NCBI RefSeq assembly: GCF_024171785.1
Contig: NZ_JAMTCK010000004.1
Coordinates: 248,001 to 312,000, forward strand
Direction of reading: 5' to 3'
DNA length: 64,000 bases
Origin: Goodfellowiella coeruleoviolacea
GTDB taxonomy: Bacteria; Actinomycetota; Actinomycetes; Mycobacteriales; Pseudonocardiaceae
Shown here: one piece after another, positions 9,551 through 16,436 of the stretch
How the letters are laid out: every line of letters starts with the position of its first letter
How positions within the stretch are numbered: position 1 is the first letter of the stretch
Notes under the pieces: model-generated
Database searches by the model: none
What the model was told of the DNA's origin: nothing
Seen by the model: only the letters and a program-made list of their open reading frames with translations
Made by a program: the position numbers and the translations under genes

Positions 9551-9592
9551 ACTTGTGGAGTGAGTGCTCGCTGCTGGGAAGGGAGCAGCGTC

Positions 9593-10792
9593 ATGACCAC
9601 TGCCGGAGAAGCTCGGACCTACCCGTTCAGCGAGGCCCGAGGACTCGAACTCGACCCCACCTACCGTGCCCTGCGGGACGAGCAGCCCGTGGCCCGCGTG
9701 CGGCTGCCCTACGGCGGCGAGGGCTGGCTGGCCACCCGGTACGCCGACGTCAAGACGGTCATGTCCGATCCGCGCTTCAGCCGGGCGGCCACCGTCGGCA
9801 AGGACATTCCTCGCACCACTCCGGCCAGGCAGCAGGGCACCACGATCCTGAGCATGGACCCGCCCGAGCACAGCCGGCTGCGCAAGCTGGTGGCCAAGGC
9901 GTTCACGGCTCGACAGATCGAGCGGCTTCGCGCTCGCGCCCAGCAGGTGGTGGACGAACTGCTGGATCGGATGGCTGAGCAGGGGCCACCGGCGGACCTG
10001 GTGGAGGGACTGGCCCTGCCCCTGCCCATCACGATGATCTGCGAGATGCTGGGCGTGCCGTTCGACGACCGGGACCGGTTCCGCGCCTGGTCGGACCAAC
10101 TGCTCGGGGTGACCGCGTTCACCGCCGAGGAGATCGAACAGGCCCGCGCCGAGTTCCGCGCCTACCTGGCCGGACTGATCGAGCAACGCCGGCGCACACC
10201 CAGCGACGACATGCTCGGCGTGCTCGTGCAGGCCAGGGACGAGGACGACAAGCTCACCGAGGACGAACTGGTGGACTTCGGCATCACCCTGTTGGTGGCG
10301 GGCCACGAGACCACGGCGAACCAGATCGGCAACTTCGTCTACACCCTGATGGCGAACCCGGAGCAGTTGGCGAAGCTTCGGGACAACCTGGACCTGGTGC
10401 CCAGCGCGGTCGAGGAACTCCTGCGCTTCATCCCGCTGGGCAACTCGGCCGCGTTCGCGCGAGTCGCCGTCGAGGACGTGGAACTCGGCGGGGTGCTGGT
10501 CAAGGCTGGCGAGGCGGTGCTCGTCAGCACCGCGTCGGCCAACCGGGACGCCCAGGTCTTCGACAACCCCGACCAGATCGACCTGGAGCGGCAGGACAAC
10601 GCGCACGTGGCGTTCGGCCACGGTGTCCACCACTGCCTGGGGGCGCAGCTGGCGCGGCTGGAGCTGCAGATCGCGCTCAAGTCCCTGCTGACCCGGTTCC
10701 CAACGCTGCGTCCGGCCGTGCCGATCGAGGAGATGGTCTTCAAGCAGGGGCGGTTGGTGCGGGGCTTGTCGGCCCTGCCGGTCGCCTGGTGA
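9593..10792 (+). CDS. Cytochrome P450
   Basis: Soluble bacterial class I P450 monooxygenase of 399 residues; substrate unknown. Seen are the I-helix motif AGHETT, an ExxR helix (EELLR) and the heme loop AFGHGVHHCLGAQ with the axial cysteine at residue 348. Similarity to CYP105/CYP107-type enzymes is my impression. I chose the ATG at 9593 because the protein then begins MTTAGEARTYPFSEARG, as typical for the family, and GGGAGCAG precedes it. The ferredoxin gene 134 bases downstream is the probable electron donor. Expression is likely controlled by the TetR gene upstream. Confidence 0.95.
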   Translation: MTTAGEARTYPFSEARGLELDPTYRALRDEQPVARVRLPYGGEGWLATRYADVKTVMSDPRFSRAATVGKDIPRTTPARQQGTTILSMDPPEHSRLRKLVAKAFTARQIERLRARAQQVVDELLDRMAEQGPPADLVEGLALPLPITMICEMLGVPFDDRDRFRAWSDQLLGVTAFTAEEIEQARAEFRAYLAGLIEQRRRTPSDDMLGVLVQARDEDDKLTEDELVDFGITLLVAGHETTANQIGNFVYTLMANPEQLAKLRDNLDLVPSAVEELLRFIPLGNSAAFARVAVEDVELGGVLVKAGEAVLVSTASANRDAQVFDNPDQIDLERQDNAHVAFGHGVHHCLGAQLARLELQIALKSLLTRFPTLRPAVPIEEMVFKQGRLVRGLSALPVAW

Positions 10793-10926
10793 GCGCCGTG
10801 ACGTCTGCCCGGTGCGCCCCCGCGGTGGGCTCGCGCGCCAGTGGCAGGGTGGACGTGCGCGAGACGCGCGGATAACGAACAACCGTCAGGAAGCCGATCG
10901 GCTTCCCCGACCACGAGGGAACTGCG

Positions 10927-11157
10927 ATGACTGAGGGGCGTTGGCGCGTCGAGGTGGACGGAGCCACGTGCATCGGGTCGGGCTTGTGCGTTGGCACCGC
11001 ACCGGACCACTTCGAGCTGGTCAAGGACACCTCGCACCCGATCAACGAACTGGTCGAGCCCGCGGAGGCCGTGCGCGACGCGGCCGAGTCCTGCCCGGTT
11101 GAGGCGATCCTGGTGCGCAACGCCGCCACCGGCGAGGTGGTGGCCCCCGAGCAGTGA
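10927..11157 (+). CDS. 3Fe-4S ferredoxin, P450 redox partner
   Basis: A 76-residue acidic ferredoxin. Three cluster cysteines are visible: C15 and C21 in CIGSGLC, and C56 in SCPVEAI. Glycine occupies the place of the fourth cysteine, the pattern of single-cluster 3Fe-4S ferredoxins that deliver electrons to P450s. GAGGGAACTGCG precedes the ATG. It follows the P450 in the same direction, so the two are probably co-transcribed. No ferredoxin reductase is encoded nearby. Confidence 0.93.
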   Translation: MTEGRWRVEVDGATCIGSGLCVGTAPDHFELVKDTSHPINELVEPAEAVRDAAESCPVEAILVRNAATGEVVAPEQ

Positions 11158-11361
11158 CCGCCGGCCACGCGCCGTGCCCGGCCAGCCGGCCGAGCCGGTG
11201 CGGGCGGGAGAAGTGCCGTGCTGTGCTGGGCCGGCCCTGGTGGGTCGGTCCGGCACCGGCGGCCGCCCCGGGTGGTTCGTGCGTGGTTCTTGTCACTCGT
11301 CGCCCCGCACACCCCCCGGTGGGAGCGAAGCAGCCCGAAATGGGACGTAGGCTTCCCGAAT

Positions 11362-11967
11362 ATGTCCAGCGGTCGCCGTATCGGCGTCATGGGGGGAACC
11401 TTCGACCCCATTCATCACGGGCACCTCGTCGCGGCGAGCGAGGTGCAGGCTCGGTTCGACCTGGATGAGGTCATCTTCGTGCCGACGGGCCAGCCGTGGC
11501 AGAAGAGTGACCGAGTGGTCAGTCCGGCCGAGGACCGCTACCTGATGACCGTGATCGCCACGGCGTCCAACCCCCGGTTCTCGGTCAGCAGGGTGGACAT
11601 CGACCGGGGCGGCGCCACCTACACCATTGACACCCTGTGCGATCTGCACACCGCCTACCCCGGTGACCAGTTGTTCTTCATCACCGGAGCGGACGCGCTC
11701 GAACAGATCCTGTCCTGGCACCGCGTCGACGACCTGTTCGACCTGGCCCACTTCATCGGGGTGAACCGGCCCGGGTACCACCTGGTCAGCGAGCACCTGC
11801 CGCAGGGAACGGTCAGCCTGATCGACGTCCCGGCGATGGCCATCTCCTCCACCGCCTGCCGGGAGCGGACCGCGGCCGGCCTGCCCGTCTGGTACCTCGT
11901 TCCGGACGGCGTTGTCCAGTACATCAGCAAGCGCCGGCTCTACCGCGAGCCGGTTGAGGACGCGTGA
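11362..11967 (+). CDS. nadD: Nicotinate-nucleotide adenylyltransferase
   Basis: Joins nicotinate mononucleotide and ATP to give deamido-NAD in NAD synthesis. The 201 residues begin with the nucleotidyltransferase fold [20 protein letters not shown] (HxGH motif) and end with the second signature [20 protein letters not shown]. The ATG at 11362 lies 8 nt after a TAGGCT -10 box (11348-11353), implying a leaderless mRNA; the frame is open further upstream but without a fold. It heads the nadD-rsfS-gpgP-octT group conserved with mycobacteria. Confidence 0.96.
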   Translation: MSSGRRIGVMGGTFDPIHHGHLVAASEVQARFDLDEVIFVPTGQPWQKSDRVVSPAEDRYLMTVIATASNPRFSVSRVDIDRGGATYTIDTLCDLHTAYPGDQLFFITGADALEQILSWHRVDDLFDLAHFIGVNRPGYHLVSEHLPQGTVSLIDVPAMAISSTACRERTAAGLPVWYLVPDGVVQYISKRRLYREPVEDA

Positions 11968-12105
11968 GGCCCATTTTCGTTTCCGGTCGCCCGGTAGGCT
12001 GCTCAAGTTCGTGCAGTCCGGATCCGGTGTGCGACGGGAACGGGTACGAGCAGCACAATCAGGCAGATCACGGTCACCCACAGGATCGTGAAGCAAAGGA
12101 GTGAC

Positions 12106-12537
12106 GTGGCAGCCACCGAACAGGCGCGCCGACTCGCGCTGGTCGCCGCGAACGCCGCGGCGGACAAGAAAGCGCACGACGTGGTCGTGTTGGACGTGTC
12201 GAACCAGCTGGTGATCACCGACTGTTTCGTGATCGCCTCCGCGCCCAACGAGCGCCAGGTCGGCGCGATCGTGGACAACATCGAGGAGAAGATGCGGTCC
12301 GCGGGCACCAAGCCGGTCCGGCGTGAGGGCGCCCGCGAGGGCAGGTGGGTGTTGCTGGACTTCGTCGACGTGGTCGTGCACGTGCAGCACGTGGAGGAGC
12401 GGAGCTTCTACGGCCTGGAGCGGCTGTGGAAGGACTGCCCGCGCATCCCGTTCGACCCGATGGCCGCGGCGGGCGGCGAGGAGCCCAGCGGCGACGAGGA
12501 CCCGCAGGACACGCCAGAGACCGGCGACGGGCAGTGA
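12106..12537 (+). CDS. rsfS: Ribosome silencing factor RsfS
   Basis: Binds L14 on the 50S subunit and blocks subunit joining when nutrients are scarce. The 143 residues contain the family core KKAHDVVVLDVSNQLVITD, SAPNERQVGAIVDNIE and LLDFVDVVVHVQ, followed by a variable acidic tail. GTG 12106 is chosen because AAGGAG (12096-12101) precedes it and homologues begin at this point. A TAGGCT box at 11995-12000 suggests a separate promoter with a leader of about 100 nt after nadD. Confidence 0.95.
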   Translation: MAATEQARRLALVAANAAADKKAHDVVVLDVSNQLVITDCFVIASAPNERQVGAIVDNIEEKMRSAGTKPVRREGAREGRWVLLDFVDVVVHVQHVEERSFYGLERLWKDCPRIPFDPMAAAGGEEPSGDEDPQDTPETGDGQ

Positions 12538-12582
12538 CGCAGGTTCCCGGTTTACACCGCCGCGCCAGGAAGGGTCTGTGAG

Positions 12583-13200
12583 ATGGCACTGAGCCGGCTC
12601 GTGTTGTGGCGGCACGGCGAGACCGACTACAACGCGTCTGGGCGCATGCAGGGCCACCTGGACTCGGCCCTGACCGAGACGGGCTGGAACCAGGCTCGCT
12701 TCGCCGTCCCGGTGTTGGCCAAGTTCGCCCCCGAACTGGTGGTGGCCTCCGATCTGCGCAGGGCCACCGACACCGCGACCGTGTTCACCAGTGCGACCGG
12801 CGTTCCGCTGCGCATTGACGACCGGCTGCGCGAGACCAACCTGGGCAAGTGGCAGGGGCGCACCGCCAGCGAGATCGAGGAGGAGTGGCCAGGCGTCATG
12901 CACTCCTGGCAGCACGACCCGCAGTGGGCGCCACCCGGCGGGGAGAGCCGGGTCGACGTGGCGGCCAGGGCCGCCCGCGTTGTCGCCGAACTCGACCGGG
13001 ACCTGCACGGCACGGTGATGCTGTGCGCGCACGGCGGGCTGATCGTCGCGTTGACCGCCCGGCTGCTCGGCCTGCCGCTGCCGGTGTGGCCGCAGCTCGC
13101 CGGGATCGGGAACTGCCACTGGACGGTGTTCACCCGCCGCCCGACCGATGACACCCCGACCTGGCGGCTGTCCACCTACAACGCCGGCATCACCGGCTGA
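12583..13200 (+). CDS. gpgP: Histidine phosphatase, glucosyl-3-phosphoglycerate phosphatase type
   Basis: A 205-residue phosphoglycerate-mutase-like phosphatase with the phospho-acceptor motif LWRHGETDYN near the start, the acid ETNLGKWQG, and the second histidine in CAHGGL. The M. tuberculosis gene in the same place (Rv2419c, after rsfS) is GpgP, which dephosphorylates glucosyl-3-phosphoglycerate in methylglucose-lipopolysaccharide synthesis. I infer the same role from position and from octT following. A generic phosphatase or alpha-ribazole phosphatase-like role cannot be excluded. The ATG is preceded by GGAAGGGTCTGTGAG. Confidence 0.82.
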   Translation: MALSRLVLWRHGETDYNASGRMQGHLDSALTETGWNQARFAVPVLAKFAPELVVASDLRRATDTATVFTSATGVPLRIDDRLRETNLGKWQGRTASEIEEEWPGVMHSWQHDPQWAPPGGESRVDVAARAARVVAELDRDLHGTVMLCAHGGLIVALTARLLGLPLPVWPQLAGIGNCHWTVFTRRPTDDTPTWRLSTYNAGITG

Positions 13201-13300
13201 CCCCGGCGCGTCTGGCCGGCGCGCCAACCGCCCAACCGGGTCCCCTGGCTGTGTCCAAGGGACGCAGAGAGCAGCAGCGGACACGAGGGGCGCCGCAGGC

Positions 13301-14041
13301 GTGGAACTGTTGATTTTCGCCGATTCGCTGGCATTCCACGGGCCGGCCGGCCCGCTGCCCGCTGATGACCCGCGGTTGTGGCCCAACATCGCCGCGGCGG
13401 CACTGGGCGCCCGGGTCGAACTGGCCGCCGGGTTCGGCTGGACCGCCAGGGACGCGTGGTGGGCACTGACCGGCGACCCCCGGGTGTGGGCGGCGCTGCC
13501 CAGGGCGGACGTGCTGGTGCTGGCGGTGGGCAGTATGGACACGCTGCCCTCACCGCTGCCCACCTACCTGCGGGAGGGCCTGCGGTACCTGCGTCCGGAC
13601 CGGGTGCGTCGGCTGGCCAGGCGCACCTACTTGGCCGCCCAGCCCACCCTCGCCCGGATCTCCGGGGGTCGGCCGGTCGCGCTGCCGCCCCGGCTCACCG
13701 TGCGCTACCTGGCCGACTGCGTGCGCGCCGTGCGGGCGATACGCCCCGGCCTGCCGGTGATCGGCGTGGTGCCCTCGGTGCATCGCGCGGACGCCTACGC
13801 CCAGGTGCACACCGGACGCGCCGCCGGTGAACGGGCGGTGCGCGCGTGGGCGGCGGCCACCCCCGGTGTGACCCTGCTGGACCTGCCGGAACTGGTCGGC
13901 GACCACGTGCGCGGCGGGCACGGCAACCCCGACGGCATGCACTGGGGGTGGGCCGCGCACCAGCGGGTGGGCGAGGCCGTGGCCGGCCTGGCGGGCGGGG
14001 TGACCACCCAGGCGGGGGCTTCGGAGACCGGTGCGCGCTGA
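13301..14041 (+). CDS. octT: SGNH-hydrolase-fold acyltransferase, OctT-like
   Basis: A 246-residue protein with SGNH/GDSL signatures: FADSLAFHG in block I, GSMDTLPS in the middle, and the catalytic Asp-His pair in NPDGMHWGW. The length and position, directly after gpgP and before DegV, match M. tuberculosis Rv2418c, whose mycobacterial homologue OctT transfers octanoate to diglucosylglycerate. It has no signal peptide, so it should act in the cytoplasm. GTG 13301 (protein start VELLIFADSL) is chosen from the fold start. The function is inferred from orthology; a plain esterase is the alternative. Confidence 0.75.
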   Translation: MELLIFADSLAFHGPAGPLPADDPRLWPNIAAAALGARVELAAGFGWTARDAWWALTGDPRVWAALPRADVLVLAVGSMDTLPSPLPTYLREGLRYLRPDRVRRLARRTYLAAQPTLARISGGRPVALPPRLTVRYLADCVRAVRAIRPGLPVIGVVPSVHRADAYAQVHTGRAAGERAVRAWAAATPGVTLLDLPELVGDHVRGGHGNPDGMHWGWAAHQRVGEAVAGLAGGVTTQAGASETGAR

Positions 14042-14187
14042 GCCACCAGCTGATCGGCGCCGACCTGGAGTGGATCGCCGGTCGCCCGATGTGGGGCGCG
14101 GGAGTTCCAGTGGCGACAGGCGCGGCACGGGAATGGGGAGCGGCCGGGCCAGTGGGCCGCCTGGCGGGAGCCGTAGGCTCCGGACCT

Positions 14188-15066
14188 GTGCCTGTCGCCG
14201 TGGTCACGGATTCGACCGCCTACCTGCCGGAGGGATTTGCCCAGCGGTACTCCGTGCGCGTGGTCCCGCTGCACGTGTCCGGCGCCGGCCACGGCGGCCT
14301 GGACGGCGTGGACGTGGGGCCGGGGGAGTTGGCCAGGGCACTGGCCGAACACCAGCACGTCACCACGTCCCGCCCCACCCCGGCCGAACTGGCGCTGGCC
14401 TACCGCTCGGCGCTGGCCGGATCGGCTGACGCCGTGGTGTCGGTGCACCTGTCCAGGGAACTGTCCGGCACGTGGGAAGCGGCCAGGCTGGCCGCCGAGG
14501 AGGTGGACCCGGACCGGGTGCGGGTGGTGGACTCCCGGTCCGCCGGAATGGGGCTCGGGTTCGCCGTGCTGCGCGCCGCCGCCGTGGCCGCCGCCGGCGG
14601 CCAGCTCGGCGAGGTGCTGACCGCCGCGGCTGACGCGGCCGCGCGGACTCGCACGTTCTTCTGCCTGGAAACACTGGAGCACCTGCGCCGGGGCGGGCGG
14701 ATCGGTGCGGCGGCGGCACTGCTGGGCACCGCGCTCGCGGTCCGGCCGGTGCTGCACGTGGACAACGGCCGCATCCTGCCGCTGGAAAAGGTCCGCACGA
14801 CCGGCCGGGCGATGTCCCGGCTGGTGGAGTTGGCCGCCGCGGCGGCGGGAACGGGCCAGGTGGCGTTGGCCGTGCACCACCTGGCCGCGCCGCACCGGGC
14901 CGCCGAACTCGCCACCCGGCTGGACGAGCGCCTGCCCCAGTCGGCCGGTTGCCTGATCTCCGAGGTCGGTGCGGTGATCGGCGCGCACACCGGGCCGGGC
15001 GTGCTGGGAGTGGTGGTTCTACCCGGCGGACTGGCAGGGGAGGGCGGTCGGCCGGACACCGGGTGA
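14188..15066 (+). CDS. DegV family fatty-acid-binding protein
   Basis: DegV proteins bind a fatty acid; in Firmicutes they feed it to fatty acid kinase FakA. The 292 residues open with VAVVTDSTAYLP and include TSRPTPAELALAY, the loop SRELSGTWEAA, and LRRGGRIGAAAALLG, all family landmarks. The GTG at 14188 lies 8 nt after a TAGGCT -10 box (14174-14179), so the mRNA is probably leaderless. No fakA-like kinase is in the window. The same gene follows octT in mycobacteria (Rv2417c). Confidence 0.92.
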   Translation: MPVAVVTDSTAYLPEGFAQRYSVRVVPLHVSGAGHGGLDGVDVGPGELARALAEHQHVTTSRPTPAELALAYRSALAGSADAVVSVHLSRELSGTWEAARLAAEEVDPDRVRVVDSRSAGMGLGFAVLRAAAVAAAGGQLGEVLTAAADAAARTRTFFCLETLEHLRRGGRIGAAAALLGTALAVRPVLHVDNGRILPLEKVRTTGRAMSRLVELAAAAAGTGQVALAVHHLAAPHRAAELATRLDERLPQSAGCLISEVGAVIGAHTGPGVLGVVVLPGGLAGEGGRPDTG

Positions 15067-15230
15067 GCCGCGCCGACAGTGGCTTGCGCCAACCGGTGCC
15101 GCAGCTGGCGCGGGTGGGGCCGGACTGGGTGCGATCACCCAGACGGCCGACACGAGTGCCGCTGGCCCAACCGTCCAGTGTTGCACCCACCCCCGACACA
15201 TTTCGTCCGCATCACCCTTTCGAGTCGGAG

Positions 15231-15258
15231 TTATCCACAGCTGCCCCACTTGTCCACA
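15231..15258 (+). promoter_or_regulatory. Pair of DnaA boxes upstream of comEA
   Basis: TTATCCACA (15231-15239) and TTGTCCACA (15250-15258) are two consensus DnaA boxes, same orientation, starts 19 bp apart. They lie 40 to 70 bp upstream of the comEA -10 box TAGCGT (15299-15304). The spacing equals that of the pair at 4789-4816. Confidence 0.6.
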
Positions 15259-15311
15259 GCTCGCGATCAGGGGCGGGTGTGTGGGCGGTCAGTCGCCCTA
15301 GCGTCGACGGC

Positions 15312-16436
15312 ATGGTCGAACTGAGCCCCAGACGCAGCCGCACCCAGGCTCGCTCCGCCCGGCGCCGCCTTGCCACGCTCGCCGGGTTGGCGCAGTTGGT
15401 GGGCGAGCCCAGTCAACCGGAGTTCCGGATGGTCGCCGAGCCGCTCACGGCGGCCGTTCCACGCGTGAGCGACCGCGACGCCGGGCGGGCAGCCGAGGAT
15501 GAGCCGGCTGTGGTGTTCACGGTCGTCTCCGAGCGCAGCACCACCAACCCCGATCCACCGCCCCATCGACCGCGCACCGAGCCGGCTGCCGACCCGGTGT
15601 GCGGGCCCAGTGCGGACCCGTCCGACGTCGCGGCCACCGCTGCTGCCGGTGGCCGTGGTCGGAGGATGACGGCGTCGGTCCGGGTGGGCCGCCTCGTCCG
15701 GCGCTGGATGCCCGGCTCCGGGCGGCGGCGTGCGCTCGCCGTGGTGGTCAGCGCGCTGCTGTCCACTGGCGCGGCACTCGCTGCCATCGCCACCTGGCTG
15801 ACCAGTGGGCCGGTGGCGGAACCGGCGCCGGCGCTGCCGGTCGTGTCCGTCGGCCAACCGGTCAGCGCCACCGCGGCGCCGGACGCCGCTGGTGACCGGG
15901 CGAGCCGGGGCGACGAGTCGAGCCGGGCGGACCGGTCTGGTGAGTCGGAGCAACTCGTGGTGAGTGTGATCGGCAAGGTCACCCGCCCCGGCTTGGTCAC
16001 GCTGCCCGCGGGGGCGCGGGTCGCTGACGCGGTCCAGGCCGCCGGGGGCGCGCTCGCCGACGCCGACCTCAACGGCCTCAACCTGGCACGCCGGCTGGGT
16101 GACGGGGAGCAGATCGCGGTGGGTGTTCCGCTGCCCGCGACCGCCGACGGCGTCCCGGGCGGGGGTGTCGCCGACGGGAGCACCGCGGGTGGGAACGGCC
16201 TCGGCGGTGACACCGCGGGCGCCTCGGGCGAGCCGGCCGCACAGCCCAAGGTGAACCTCAACACCGCCTCGCAGGCGCAGTTGGACGCGATTCCCGGTGT
16301 CGGTCCGGTCACCGCCCAGCGGATCATCGCCTGGCGGGTGCGCCACGGCCGGTTCCACTCAGTTGACCAGTTGCGTGAGGTCGACGGCATCGGTGATGGC
16401 CGGCTGGCTCGACTCAAGGAGTTCGTGACCACGTGA
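15312..16436 (+). CDS. comEA: ComEA-type DNA-binding protein
   Basis: Membrane-anchored dsDNA-binding protein that passes DNA to the ComEC channel. The 374 residues comprise a long disordered N-terminus, one membrane segment near residues 141-163 (ALAVVVSALLSTGAALAAI), an SLBB domain near 215-270 (VSVIGKVTRPGLVTLPAG), and a C-terminal helix-hairpin-helix pair (VNLNTASQAQLDAIPGVGP, then LREVDGIGDGRLARL). The ATG is 7 nt after TAGCGT (15299-15304), so it is probably leaderless. The stop overlaps the comEC start by 4 bases. Natural competence is not established in most actinobacteria. Confidence 0.95.
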   Translation: MVELSPRRSRTQARSARRRLATLAGLAQLVGEPSQPEFRMVAEPLTAAVPRVSDRDAGRAAEDEPAVVFTVVSERSTTNPDPPPHRPRTEPAADPVCGPSADPSDVAATAAAGGRGRRMTASVRVGRLVRRWMPGSGRRRALAVVVSALLSTGAALAAIATWLTSGPVAEPAPALPVVSVGQPVSATAAPDAAGDRASRGDESSRADRSGESEQLVVSVIGKVTRPGLVTLPAGARVADAVQAAGGALADADLNGLNLARRLGDGEQIAVGVPLPATADGVPGGGVADGSTAGGNGLGGDTAGASGEPAAQPKVNLNTASQAQLDAIPGVGPVTAQRIIAWRVRHGRFHSVDQLREVDGIGDGRLARLKEFVTT

